From the NCBI GenBank assembly GCA_963759125.1, contig CAVWXN010000002.1, positions 62,001-126,000 on the forward strand: a DNA stretch of 64,000 bases, given 5' to 3'. This DNA is from JABDQA01 sp963759125 (lineage in GTDB: Bacteria > Desulfobacterota > Desulfobulbia > Desulfobulbales > Desulfocapsaceae). The position numbers and the translations under genes were made by a program. Below, one piece after another: positions 1 through 8,906 of this stretch. The notes below the pieces were generated by a model. It searched no databases and had not been told where the DNA came from. It worked only from the letters and a program-made list of their open reading frames with translations. Each line of letters opens with the position of its first letter. Position 1 is the first letter of the stretch.

Positions 1-1
1 G

Positions 2-1420
2 GTGCCGATCACCGTGGTGAGCTGCAAATCATGCGGCGAGATTGTCAAAAACGAAGAGTTGATCGACAATATCGACGCCCGCTTCAATGCAGAAGGGGCC
101 GATGCCTGGTTCATTCACGGGATTGAGGATTTTCTACCCGAGGGGCTGCGGTGTGAGAGCTGTGGTGCTGCAGATTTCATCAAAGAGAATGATATTCTCG
201 ACGTCTGGTTTGATTCGGGAGTCAGTCATGCGGCAGTCTGTGAGCAGAGGGAAGAGCTCAGGTCACCGGCCGATCTCTACCTTGAAGGCAGTGATCAGCA
301 CCGCGGCTGGTTTCACAGTGCCCTGCTCACTTCGGTGGGCACTCGGGGACGCGCCCCCTACGAAGGTGTTCTGACCCATGGTTATGTGGTCGACGGCAAA
401 GGCAAGAAGATGTCCAAATCGGTGGGCAACGTGGTGGCGCCCCAGGAAGTAATCGAAAAGTACGGTGCTGAGATTCTGCGCCTCTGGGTGGCCAGCGAGG
501 ATTATCGTGACGACGTCAAGGTCTCAGATGAGATCCTGGGCCAGGTGACCGACGCCTATCGCAAGATCAGAAATACGATTAGATATTTTCTCGGCAACCT
601 CAGCGACTTTGATCCCGGCCTCGATGCAGTTGCCTATGAGGAATTGGAGCCGTTGGACAAATGGGCCCTGGCCCGATTCGAGGAGCTCAAATCCAGAGTG
701 GTCAAGGCCTATGAGAAGTATGAATTCCATTCCATCTATCACGGCTTGAACTATTTTTGTACCATGACCATGAGCGCCTTTTATCTCGATATCATCAAGG
801 ATCGGCTTTACGTCTCCGGTACCGATTCGAGACTCAGGCGCTCGGCTCAGACGGTGCTCCAGGAGATTGGTGAAGGGTTGCTGTTGCTCATGTCGCCGAT
901 TCTCTGCTTTACTGCCTCCGAAGCTTGGGATGACCTGAAAGGACGGGACGGAAAAGCAGATCTGAACGGATCTATCTTTTTTACCGATTTTCCCAGCCCG
1001 AACGGATCTTATGTGCTGGACGAAACGACCGAAAAACTGTGGGCTGATCTGGTCAGAGTACGTTCCGAGATCACCAAGGCACTGGAAAAAGCTCGGGCCG
1101 ACAAGATCATAGGACATCCGCTGGAGGCGGAACTGCTGATCTGTGCCGAGGGACCGTTACAAAATTTTGTGGCCGAGCAGGAACAGAGGCTCAAAGAATT
1201 GTCCATCGTCTCTGAACTGAAGCTGGTGGACAGAGAGGGGTTCGGAGATTTGCAGCCGGTTACCGGCGAAGAAGTTGAAGGGCTCTTTATCGGCGTCCGG
1301 GCGGCTGCGGGGGAAAAGTGCGAGCGCTGCTGGATCCGCTCGACTACGGTAGGGCAGACTGAGGATCATCCGACCATCTGCGCTCGTTGTTTCGATGTGA
1401 TCGATTCCCAGAACCCATAG
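2..1420 (+). CDS. ileS: Isoleucyl-tRNA synthetase, C-terminal half (5' end outside window)
   Basis: Class I aminoacyl-tRNA synthetase that charges tRNA-Ile in the cytoplasm. About 472 residues are visible against roughly 930 in the family, so the Rossmann N-terminus and HIGH motif lie upstream of the window and the first codon here is not a true start. Visible are the end of the catalytic domain (DVWFDSG, LEGSDQHRGWF), the ATP-binding KMSKS loop (KKMSKSVGN near residue 135), the helical anticodon-binding domain, and a C-terminal zinc finger (CERCW followed by CARC) typical of bacterial IleS. lspA starts 13 bases after the stop, and ileS-lspA is a common bacterial pairing. Identity is very secure; only the 5' extent is unknown. 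Confidence 0.97.
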   Translation: MPITVVSCKSCGEIVKNEELIDNIDARFNAEGADAWFIHGIEDFLPEGLRCESCGAADFIKENDILDVWFDSGVSHAAVCEQREELRSPADLYLEGSDQHRGWFHSALLTSVGTRGRAPYEGVLTHGYVVDGKGKKMSKSVGNVVAPQEVIEKYGAEILRLWVASEDYRDDVKVSDEILGQVTDAYRKIRNTIRYFLGNLSDFDPGLDAVAYEELEPLDKWALARFEELKSRVVKAYEKYEFHSIYHGLNYFCTMTMSAFYLDIIKDRLYVSGTDSRLRRSAQTVLQEIGEGLLLLMSPILCFTASEAWDDLKGRDGKADLNGSIFFTDFPSPNGSYVLDETTEKLWADLVRVRSEITKALEKARADKIIGHPLEAELLICAEGPLQNFVAEQEQRLKELSIVSELKLVDREGFGDLQPVTGEEVEGLFIGVRAAAGEKCERCWIRSTTVGQTEDHPTICARCFDVIDSQNP

Positions 1421-1433
1421 TTCGCAGGATTAC

Positions 1434-1922
1434 GTGCGCATCTATTTCATAATTTTATTGGTACTCCTGGGACTCGATCAACTGAGCAAGTTCCTGGTCG
1501 TCTCGGCAATGGACCTCTATGAGGTGCGTCCGCTCATCCCGGGACTCTTTAATCTGGTTTATGTAACCAACAAGGGTGCGGCCTTTTCAATATTTGCCTC
1601 GGTCGACTCACCCCTGCGTCATTATTTTTTCGTAGCTGTCAACAGCGCGGCATTTTTAGGCCTGACCATCGCCGCCTGGAAAATGACCTCACACCACCTG
1701 CTCTACCGGGTCTCTTTTGCTATGATCGCGGCCGGAGCCGTCGGCAACCTCATCGACCGGCTGCGTTTCGGGGCCGTGGTCGACTTCCTCGACTTCTATG
1801 TCGGCGCCTATCACTGGCCAGCATTCAACGTGGCGGATTCTGCGATATGCGTCGGGGTGGCTGTACTGTTTGTCTTGAATCTCATCGAATTGAAAAAGGA
1901 AAAAAGCAGGAGAAAGGCATGA
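1434..1922 (+). CDS. lspA: Lipoprotein signal peptidase (signal peptidase II)
   Basis: Inner-membrane aspartyl peptidase that removes the signal peptide from diacylglyceryl-modified prolipoproteins. The 162-residue length is typical. Four hydrophobic segments are visible, with the two catalytic aspartates in NLIDR (about D108) and FNVADSAI (about D135). The GTG start follows ileS by 13 bases and the product begins with a membrane segment straight away. The stop TGA overlaps the fabD ATG (ATGA), so ileS-lspA-fabD probably form one transcript. Family assignment is secure. Confidence 0.95.
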   Translation: MRIYFIILLVLLGLDQLSKFLVVSAMDLYEVRPLIPGLFNLVYVTNKGAAFSIFASVDSPLRHYFFVAVNSAAFLGLTIAAWKMTSHHLLYRVSFAMIAAGAVGNLIDRLRFGAVVDFLDFYVGAYHWPAFNVADSAICVGVAVLFVLNLIELKKEKSRRKA

Positions 1923-2869
1923 AAATAGCAGTGTTGTTCCCGGGACAGGGGTCCCAATATCTTGGTATGGGCAGTGAATTCGTTGCCACTTGCGACGAAT
2001 GCCGGGCCATCATGGACATGGCCGCATCGGTATGTGAATTTCCCCTTGAAAAGATAATAGCGGACGGCCCGATGGAGGAATTGACCCGGGCGGCCGTGCT
2101 CCAGCCTGCCATTACGGTGACCAATCTGATCTGCCTCCAGGCGCTACAGAACGTACTGCCGGAAACAGCCGAGATAAGTTGTTTTGCCGGGCACAGTCTG
2201 GGAGAGTTTTCGGCTCTCTGCGGGGCCCGAGTCATCTCGGCTGCGGACACCCTAAAACTGGTGGAACGTCGCGGCTTTTTGATGGAACGTGAGGGCCGGA
2301 AGAACCCCGGTGGAATGAAGGCCATACTGGGATTGACCATAGAGGATCTCGAGCAAGTGGTTGATGGTTATACGGGGCCTGGCGTTGTCACCATTGCCAA
2401 TTTCAATACTCCGCAGCAGATAGTCTTATCAGGCTCTATCGATGGCCTCGAAGGCCTTACTCCGATTCTCGAAGAGAAGGGAGGGAAAGTTATCCCGCTC
2501 AACGTCAGCGTGGCCAATCACTCTCCCCTGGTGGCCGATGCCGTTGATGATTTTTCCAAAGTCATCGAGAGTGTCGACTTTTATGCTCCTCAGGCGGCTG
2601 TCTATTTCAATATGACCGCTCAACCGGAGGACGATCCAGCGCGCATCAAACAGATGATGGCCAAGCAGATCGTCTCGCGGGTCCGCTGGTTCGAAAGTAT
2701 CTCGGCGATGATGGCAAGCGGGATCGACACTTTCATAGAGGTGGGGCCGAAATCCGTGCTCAAGGGAATGATGAGAAAGATTGTTCCCAAAGGAGCCGAC
2801 GTCATTTCACTGCAGTTCGATACACCCGACACGCTGCAAGGCTGCGTTGAAAAACTGAGCCTGGGCTGA
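1919..2869 (+). CDS. fabD: Malonyl-CoA:ACP transacylase
   Basis: Transfers malonate from CoA to acyl carrier protein for fatty acid elongation. The 316-residue protein opens with FPGQGSQ, has the nucleophile elbow GHSLGE (Ser about 93) and a downstream NHSPL segment that supplies the catalytic His region. The frame stays open upstream to 1847, but the ATG at 1919 is preferred: it overlaps the lspA stop as ATGA, is preceded by an AGGAG-like site within the lspA end, and gives the normal family N-terminus. No fabH, fabG or acpP follows; biotin genes come next, which fits because BioC and the pimeloyl route use the fatty acid machinery. Confidence 0.95.
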   Translation: MKIAVLFPGQGSQYLGMGSEFVATCDECRAIMDMAASVCEFPLEKIIADGPMEELTRAAVLQPAITVTNLICLQALQNVLPETAEISCFAGHSLGEFSALCGARVISAADTLKLVERRGFLMEREGRKNPGGMKAILGLTIEDLEQVVDGYTGPGVVTIANFNTPQQIVLSGSIDGLEGLTPILEEKGGKVIPLNVSVANHSPLVADAVDDFSKVIESVDFYAPQAAVYFNMTAQPEDDPARIKQMMAKQIVSRVRWFESISAMMASGIDTFIEVGPKSVLKGMMRKIVPKGADVISLQFDTPDTLQGCVEKLSLG

Positions 2870-2969
2870 TCTTTTCCTCCGTTCAGTTTTCAATGCGACA
2901 TTTGGCGACTGTGTACCTATAGTAAACTGGTATTTGGTCGGTGAGAGGGGAATAGAGACTGGTGAGGTT

Positions 2970-3950
2970 ATGACATCGCTGAAGGAAACACTGGAGTTGA
3001 TTCGCTCCGGTGGAAATCTTGATTTTGACCAGGCCCTGGAACTTGCTTCCAGCAGTGAACCGACTGCTCTTTACGAAGCTGCCGATCAGCTCCGCAAAGA
3101 AATGCACGGAAACCACTTCGACCTCTGTTCGATTATCAACGCCCGCTCGGGTAAATGTTCTGAAAACTGTAAATTCTGCGCCCAGTCTTCGCGTTATCAG
3201 ACCGAAATAGAAACCTACGACATCGTATCCTACGGCGAGGTTCGCCGGCAGGGGCTGGAAAATGAAGCGCTGGGAGTGGTCCGTTATTCTCTGGTCACGG
3301 CTGGCCGCGAAGTATCTGAAAAAGACATCGAGTCCTTCGCTGCCATGTATGATCAACTCGGTCATGAAAGCGACCTCTATTTCTGTGCCTCGATGGGCTT
3401 TTTAACCAAAGAGAAAGCTGACCGGTTGGTGGCCTCCGGGGTGAAACGCTACCACTGCAACCTGGAGACCTGCAGAAGTTTTTTCCCCAGGATCTGCACG
3501 AGTCACACCTGGGAAGAGAAAGTGGCGACCATCAGGATTGCCAGATCGGCCGGTATGGATATCTGTTCGGGAGGCATCATCGGCCTGGGCGAGAGTTTTG
3601 AGCAGCGCCTCGAGTTGGCCTTCGAGCTGCGGCAACTGGATGTCCTGTCGATACCCATCAATATATTAACCCCTATACCAGGTACACCCCTTGGTGAGCT
3701 CGAGCAACTGTCGCTGGGCGAGGTGCTGACCTGCATTGCCATGTTCAGATTCATCAATCCCCATGCCGTGGTCCGGCTTGCAGGCGGGCGGGCTCAGCTC
3801 GGCGATGAACAGTACCGCTCTTTCCAGGCGGGTGCCAATGGGGCGATTGTAGGTAATTATCTTACCACTGCGGGCAATTCAATTTCCGAGGATCTGCAGA
3901 TGATCGAATCGCTCGGCTTTACAGCCGGTCGCGGCAGCGCTAAAAAATGA
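2970..3950 (+). CDS. bioB: Biotin synthase
   Basis: Radical SAM enzyme that inserts sulfur into dethiobiotin, the last step of biotin synthesis. The 4Fe-4S motif reads CSENCKFC (C63, C67, C70), followed by the family's AQSSRY segment, and the product of about 326 residues is full length. The start is uncertain: ATG 2970 is chosen, but the frame is open to a TTG at 2934, and the GAGG before the ATG is unusually close. The stop overlaps the bioA ATG, marking the first gene of a six-gene biotin operon. I did not recognise a BirA operator in the 100 bases upstream. Confidence 0.96.
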   Translation: MTSLKETLELIRSGGNLDFDQALELASSSEPTALYEAADQLRKEMHGNHFDLCSIINARSGKCSENCKFCAQSSRYQTEIETYDIVSYGEVRRQGLENEALGVVRYSLVTAGREVSEKDIESFAAMYDQLGHESDLYFCASMGFLTKEKADRLVASGVKRYHCNLETCRSFFPRICTSHTWEEKVATIRIARSAGMDICSGGIIGLGESFEQRLELAFELRQLDVLSIPINILTPIPGTPLGELEQLSLGEVLTCIAMFRFINPHAVVRLAGGRAQLGDEQYRSFQAGANGAIVGNYLTTAGNSISEDLQMIESLGFTAGRGSAKK

Positions 3951-5263
3951 ACCAGAAAACATCCACCGTCTCCATACCCAGAGAGTGGCAGGAGCTGCTC
4001 GACTTCGACCGTCAGCACCTGTGGCATCCTTACACCTCGATGATCGACCCGCTTCCGGTCTACGGGGTGGCGTCAGCTGAAGGGGTTAAGATCAGGCTTG
4101 CAGACGGCAGGGAACTCATTGACGGAATGGCTTCCTGGTGGTCGGTGATCCATGGCTACAGTCATCCCCGCCTGGTCAGAGCGCTGCAGGAACAAGCCGG
4201 CTCGCTCAGCCATGTGATGTATGGTGGGCTCACTCATGAACCGGCGGTCGAGCTTGGCAGGAGGCTGGTGGATCTGACTCCGGCCGGTCTGGAGAAAGTA
4301 TTCTTCTGCGATTCTGGTTCGGTGGCGGTGGAAGTAGCTATGAAGATGGCGCTGCAATACTGTCATGCTCGCGGTAAACCGGAAAAACATCAGTTTGCCA
4401 CCGTCCGCTCAGGTTATCACGGCGACACTTTTCATGCCATGTCGGTGTGTGACCCGGTCACTGGCATGCACCACATTTATTCCGGGGTTCTGCCTCAGTA
4501 CCATTTTGCTCCCAGGCCCGCCTGCCGGTTCGTTGATGAGTGGGACCCTGAGGATGTCAGCCCTTTACGTGAATTGCTGGCAGAAAACCACGAATCGCTC
4601 TGTGGCCTGATCCTGGAACCAATCGTTCAAGGTGCCGGCGGCATGCGTTTTTATCACCCCCGCTATCTCAGTGAAGCCCGCAGGCTGTGTGACCAATTCG
4701 AGGTGCTGCTGATCTGCGACGAGATCGCCACCGGGTTTGGCCGCAGCGGACAAATGTTCGCCTGTGATCACAGTGGTGTCAGCCCGGATATCCTCTGCCT
4801 TGGCAAATCCCTCACCGGCGGCATGCTGAGCCTGGCCGCAACCCTGACCAGTGAAGCGGTGGCCGGCACGATTTCCTCAGCCGAGCCCGGTGTTTTCATG
4901 CACGGACCGACCTTTATGGCCAATCCGTTGGCCTGCAGGGTAGCGGGGGAGTCGATTGATTTATTGCTTGAGAGTGACTGGCAGCCCCTTGTTGCAACAA
5001 TTCAGAACAAGCTTGAACAGGGGTTGAAACCCTGCGGTGACTTCGATCATGTAGCCGATGTCCGCTGCCTTGGCGCAATCGGCGTAGTGGAATTGCACAA
5101 GCCGGTCAACATGGCCAGCATACAGCAGCGCTTTGTGGACCATGGGGTGTGGGTGCGTCCATTCGGCACTCTGGTCTATCTTATGCCGCCTTATTGCATC
5201 GAAGCAGCAGATCTGGAGTATCTCTGTCAGGCGGTTGTCGATGTCGTGGCAGGGGAAGGCTGA
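3947..5263 (+). CDS. bioA: Adenosylmethionine-8-amino-7-oxononanoate aminotransferase
   Basis: PLP-dependent class III aminotransferase that converts KAPA to DAPA using S-adenosylmethionine as amino donor. The 438-residue protein has the family N-terminus (HLWHPYTSM), the MASWWSVIHGY segment, the cofactor region CDEIATGFGRSG and the PLP lysine in CLGKSLTGG. The start overlaps the bioB stop (ATGA). bioF follows six bases after the stop, so translation is probably coupled along the operon. Nothing is missing relative to the family. Confidence 0.96.
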   Translation: MNQKTSTVSIPREWQELLDFDRQHLWHPYTSMIDPLPVYGVASAEGVKIRLADGRELIDGMASWWSVIHGYSHPRLVRALQEQAGSLSHVMYGGLTHEPAVELGRRLVDLTPAGLEKVFFCDSGSVAVEVAMKMALQYCHARGKPEKHQFATVRSGYHGDTFHAMSVCDPVTGMHHIYSGVLPQYHFAPRPACRFVDEWDPEDVSPLRELLAENHESLCGLILEPIVQGAGGMRFYHPRYLSEARRLCDQFEVLLICDEIATGFGRSGQMFACDHSGVSPDILCLGKSLTGGMLSLAATLTSEAVAGTISSAEPGVFMHGPTFMANPLACRVAGESIDLLLESDWQPLVATIQNKLEQGLKPCGDFDHVADVRCLGAIGVVELHKPVNMASIQQRFVDHGVWVRPFGTLVYLMPPYCIEAADLEYLCQAVVDVVAGEG

Positions 5264-5269
5264 CCCGCT

Positions 5270-6445
5270 ATGGATTCGATTCGAGAACAACTTGAACAGA
5301 TGAAGCGGAGCGGCATGTACCGCCAGCTCAGGCCATTGTCCAACAGGCATGCAGGTAAGGTTGAATCTGACGGTTCTACTCTGGTCAACCTCAGTTCCAA
5401 TGACTATCTTGGCCTGGCCTCCAATATCTCTCTGATTGAAGAGTTCTACGCCCAGAGAACTGAGATGAATACGATGGACAGGTTCGCGCCGGGCACCGCT
5501 TCATCGAGACTTCTTACCGGAGATGTAGAGATCTCCCATCAGCTGGAGAAACTTATCGCTCAGCTTTATGGCAGAGACAGCGCTCTGCTGTTCAACTCAG
5601 GATACCATACAAATATCGGCATCATTCCTGCTTTGTTCAGCAAGCAGGACCTGATTCTTTCCGACAAGCTCAACCATGCCTCGATCCACGATGGCATGCA
5701 GATCTGCCGTGCCGACTGCAAACGTTTTCGCCACCGGGACTACCACCATCTGGAGTCGCTGCTGGAGGCCCATCGCGATGGTTATCGGCGGGTGGTAATC
5801 GTCAGCGAATCGGTGTTCAGCATGGATGGCGACTGTGCCGATCTCACCAGGCTGGTGGAGTTGAAGCGGCGCTATGACTGTCTACTCTACCTCGATGAAG
5901 CTCACAGTATCGGTTTGTACGGTAAAAAAGGGCTGGGGCTGGCGGAACAGGAGGGGTGTATTGATGATATAGATCTCTTGGTGGGCACCTTCGGCAAGGC
6001 CTGCGGTTCGGTCGGTGCGTTTCTGGTCAGCAGCGGCGATATCTGCGACTATTTGATCAACCGCAGCCGCTCGCTGATTTTCACTACGGCGCTGCCGCCG
6101 GTGGTGTTGAACTGGAACTACTTCGTAATGAACCGGCTGGCCGGAATGGGCGCTGAACGCAAGCATCTGCAGCAGATATCTTCCGGGTTGCGGGAAAGTT
6201 TCGAGAAGAGGGGACTACAGACTGGAGGCAACTCCAATATTATCCCGGTGATTATCGGTGCTGCAGACAAAGCCGTAGACGGTGCGAAATTCCTCCAGAC
6301 CAAAGGGTTTTACGTGCTGCCGGTACGACCGCCAACGGTGCCGCAGGGCACTTCACGATTCAGGTTGTCGCTCACTGCCGATCATCATATGGAACAACTT
6401 GTCCTGCTACCCGGGTTGATCAGGCACTGGCTGGATGAAAAATGA
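5270..6445 (+). CDS. bioF: 8-amino-7-oxononanoate synthase
   Basis: PLP-dependent alpha-oxoamine synthase that condenses pimeloyl-ACP with alanine to give KAPA. Full length at 391 residues. Visible features are NLSSNDYLGLA near the N-terminus, SRLLTGD, the cofactor aspartate and histidine in LDEAHSIGLYG, and the PLP lysine in GTFGKACGS. It lies between bioA and bioG, with the last codons overlapping the bioG start as ATGA. The related enzymes Kbl and HemA share the fold, but the operon context settles the assignment. Confidence 0.95.
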   Translation: MDSIREQLEQMKRSGMYRQLRPLSNRHAGKVESDGSTLVNLSSNDYLGLASNISLIEEFYAQRTEMNTMDRFAPGTASSRLLTGDVEISHQLEKLIAQLYGRDSALLFNSGYHTNIGIIPALFSKQDLILSDKLNHASIHDGMQICRADCKRFRHRDYHHLESLLEAHRDGYRRVVIVSESVFSMDGDCADLTRLVELKRRYDCLLYLDEAHSIGLYGKKGLGLAEQEGCIDDIDLLVGTFGKACGSVGAFLVSSGDICDYLINRSRSLIFTTALPPVVLNWNYFVMNRLAGMGAERKHLQQISSGLRESFEKRGLQTGGNSNIIPVIIGAADKAVDGAKFLQTKGFYVLPVRPPTVPQGTSRFRLSLTADHHMEQLVLLPGLIRHWLDEK

Positions 6446-7113
6446 TTGCTCGCTGGCTTTTCAATAACCGGAACAGAGAACTCATCCTCTTCTGCAACGG
6501 GTGGGGTATGGATCATCATCCGCTCGCGGTGCTTGAAAGCGGCGGCTATGATGTAGTCGCCCTGTCTGATTACTCGACCTTTGACCCTGGTTTCGATGTC
6601 GAAGCACTCAACTCCGACTATCGGTCGATCCACCTGGTCTGCTGGTCGTTCGGGGTTTGGGCGGGCCAGCAGCTGTTCGCTGACCGCAGCGGTTTATTTA
6701 CTCGCTGTATCGCCTTAAATGGAACGCTGCGACCGGTAGATGACCGCTACGGTATTCCGCCTCAGTTTTTCAACGCCACTCTGGATAATTTTTCGGAATC
6801 CATAGGTGACCGATTTTACCGGCGCATGTGCCGACCCGGCAGCGTACTCCAAATATTTCTTGAGCATCGACCTCGGAGAAGTGTGGAGAATCAGAGAGTT
6901 GAATTGGAGCGTCTGGCAGAGCTGGTCGCCAGCTATCGGGAAGAACAATCTATTTTTGACACAGCGATTATCTCTTCCCGGGATATGATTGTCCCCACCG
7001 CTCACCAGCTCTCGTTCTGGCAGGGGCGTTGCCCCGTTATAGAAATTGAGGGCTGTCACTATCCTTTTACGGGCTGGCAGAACTGGTCTGAAATACTTGC
7101 TCTGCATGAATGA
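6442..7113 (+). CDS. bioG: Pimeloyl-ACP methyl ester esterase, BioG type (DUF452)
   Basis: Alpha/beta hydrolase expected to cleave the methyl ester of pimeloyl-ACP, ending the BioC-primed elongation and releasing pimeloyl-ACP for BioF. Its 223 residues match the DUF452/BioG family: FCNGWGMD near the N-terminus and the nucleophile in CWSFGVW, where WSxGVW replaces the usual GxSxG. It is therefore not BioH. It overlaps bioF by four bases and bioC by eight, and the bioG-bioC adjacency supports the role strongly. The His and Asp triad members are not assigned with certainty; a GCHYPF segment near the C-terminus is the likely His. Confidence 0.9.
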   Translation: MIARWLFNNRNRELILFCNGWGMDHHPLAVLESGGYDVVALSDYSTFDPGFDVEALNSDYRSIHLVCWSFGVWAGQQLFADRSGLFTRCIALNGTLRPVDDRYGIPPQFFNATLDNFSESIGDRFYRRMCRPGSVLQIFLEHRPRRSVENQRVELERLAELVASYREEQSIFDTAIISSRDMIVPTAHQLSFWQGRCPVIEIEGCHYPFTGWQNWSEILALHE

Positions 7114-7924
7114 GATGAAGCACTATCCCCCTATCATTGAAAAGGATAGAGTGGCCCGTTCGTTTCTGCGGGGGATGCCGACCTATGAAAACCAGGCCGT
7201 GGTCCAGAAACTGGTCAACCAAAGGCTGATGGAGCTGCTGGTTCAACTGGGCAGGAATCATTACGGCCGAATTCTCGAGATCGGCAGTTGCACCGGCATG
7301 CTCTCCAAGCTCCTTTACGATACGTTCTCTCCTGAACTATTTCTACTCAACGACCTGGTCCCTGAGTTTTTCAAGGAGGTAAAAAGCAAGCTCTCGCCCG
7401 AGGAGGGAGCGGCAATTCTGCCGCTGTTCGGTGATATCGAACACCTCGAGCTGCCGGCAGGCCTCGATCTGGTAGCCTCCTCATCTACCTTTCAATGGCT
7501 TGAGAATCTGCCCCGCTTTTTCACCAAAGTTCAGCAATCACTCTCTGAAGGCAGTGTTTTTGCCTTTTCAATGTTTGGTGATGAAACGTATTATGAGATC
7601 AAGGAACTGACCGGCGCCGGCTTGAGCTATCCCTCTTTTGTTAATGTACGTGATAAGGTTGCTGAAAACTTCAAGATAGTCCATGCTGATATCGACCGGG
7701 ACCGTCTCTATTTCGCCCATCCCAGGGAGGTGCTCGACCACATTCGCGCCACGGGAGTGGGTGGAGTAGGGGGCTTCAGCTGGACCCCTAGACGCTACGA
7801 GCAATTCGTCGATGACTATAGCGCTCGGTTTTCTACGGAGCAGGGTGTTATGCTCAGTTATGTATCTTATTTGATTATTGCCCAGAAGAGAGGTGAGCAG
7901 GCGTGGCTGAATATCCAAAGGTGA
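7106..7924 (+). CDS. bioC: Malonyl-ACP O-methyltransferase
   Basis: SAM-dependent methyltransferase that methylates the free carboxyl of malonyl-ACP so that fatty acid synthesis can build the pimeloyl chain. Class I motif I reads LEIGSCTG (residues 57-64), followed by the BioC-like ASSSTFQWLEN segment. Two close ATG starts exist (7106 and 7115); the open frame runs back into bioG to 7046 without a good ribosome site. About 272 residues, as in the family. The 3' end overlaps bioD by 22 bases. Function follows from the family and its place between bioG and bioD. Confidence 0.9.
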   Translation: MNEMKHYPPIIEKDRVARSFLRGMPTYENQAVVQKLVNQRLMELLVQLGRNHYGRILEIGSCTGMLSKLLYDTFSPELFLLNDLVPEFFKEVKSKLSPEEGAAILPLFGDIEHLELPAGLDLVASSSTFQWLENLPRFFTKVQQSLSEGSVFAFSMFGDETYYEIKELTGAGLSYPSFVNVRDKVAENFKIVHADIDRDRLYFAHPREVLDHIRATGVGGVGGFSWTPRRYEQFVDDYSARFSTEQGVMLSYVSYLIIAQKRGEQAWLNIQR

Positions 7925-8598
7925 TTGTCGTCTCAGGCATCGATACAGGAATTGGCAAAACGGTGGTAACCGGTTTATTGGCCCGCTGGTTCAAGGATAA
8001 TGGCATAAAAGCGATTACCATGAAAATGGCCCAGACCGGCTGCAGCACCATGAGTGAGGATATCTTGGAACACCGCAAGTTGGCCGGGCAGGAAATGGTT
8101 GAAGAAGATGCCATGGGGGTCACCTGCCCCTATGTCTTTGGTGTTCCCTGCTCGCCGCACCTGGCAGCCCGGCTTGACGGCAGGCTGATCGATCCAGAGG
8201 TGATCGCCAAGGCGGCGGAACAACTGGCCAGTGACTATAGCCACGTACTGATGGAAGGGGTAGGGGGCTTATTCGTCCCTCTGAACGAGGCCACCATGGT
8301 TATCGATCTCATCGCTGAAAAGAAGTGGCCGGTGCTCCTGGTGACCGGGCCACGGCTCGGCTCCATCAATCATACGCTGGCAGCGCTGGAGGCTCTTGAT
8401 CATCGCAATATTTCGCTGGTGGGGCTGATCTACAACCTTGATGGCAGCCGCACCACCGACCCTAGAATTGTGGACGATTCACGACGCCTATTCGCGGAGC
8501 GAATGGCCGATATCGGTTGCGAGGGTAAAGTATGCGATGTTCCTGACGTCTCATGCACGGAATCGTATTGTGTCGATTTTTCAATTCTTTTCAAATAA
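7903..8598 (+). CDS. bioD: Dethiobiotin synthetase
   Basis: ATP-dependent carboxylase that closes the ureido ring of dethiobiotin. The 231-residue protein has the P-loop GIDTGIGKT (residues 12-20), the substrate and metal loop EGVGGLFVPL, and the GPRLGSINH segment seen in BioD. The GTG start lies within the end of bioC and has a good AGAGGTGAG ribosome site just upstream. This is the last biotin gene; a small unrelated reading frame follows after 20 bases. Confidence 0.94.
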   Translation: MAEYPKVIVVSGIDTGIGKTVVTGLLARWFKDNGIKAITMKMAQTGCSTMSEDILEHRKLAGQEMVEEDAMGVTCPYVFGVPCSPHLAARLDGRLIDPEVIAKAAEQLASDYSHVLMEGVGGLFVPLNEATMVIDLIAEKKWPVLLVTGPRLGSINHTLAALEALDHRNISLVGLIYNLDGSRTTDPRIVDDSRRLFAERMADIGCEGKVCDVPDVSCTESYCVDFSILFK

Positions 8599-8618
8599 TC
8601 GTCTGATTACAGAACATC

Positions 8619-8861
8619 ATGGCAAACAGAAAATTGAAGCGAGCCTGTCTTAGCTGCAAACACTACAGACCGACTGATGAGTCACAGGGCAAGTGCCGGG
8701 TCGATAAAGGAAATATCGATCCTTCCGACTATCCGGTAATGAAACACGAAGACGATTGCGATTTGTGGAAGGATGCGGGACAGCAATATTACATCCGGGT
8801 CGGCTGGATAAGAAATCTAAAGAGTAGAAAAGAAGGTAAGGAGACTGGCAGAAAAGATTAG
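8619..8861 (+). CDS. Small four-cysteine protein, function unknown
   Basis: An 80-residue, lysine-rich protein that I cannot assign to a named family. It has four cysteines spaced C10-x2-C13-x12-C26-x20-C47, which could bind one zinc or a small iron-sulfur cluster, and a basic C-terminal tail. There is no signal peptide or membrane segment, so it is probably cytoplasmic. It follows bioD by 20 bases and precedes the metallophosphoesterase by 45 bases on the same strand, so it may share the biotin transcript. The codon choice resembles its neighbours and the ATG is the only reasonable start. Confidence 0.6.
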   Translation: MANRKLKRACLSCKHYRPTDESQGKCRVDKGNIDPSDYPVMKHEDDCDLWKDAGQQYYIRVGWIRNLKSRKEGKETGRKD

Positions 8862-8906
8862 GAAGATCTTTTACCGGTCACCACAGCGGATAAACGGGGC
8901 CCTGGG

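Noticed and set aside
2870..2969. Possible BirA operator before bioB
   Set aside because: Looked for the TTGTTAACC/GGTTTACAA pattern; only a weak AGTAAACTGGTA string is present, not enough to call a site.
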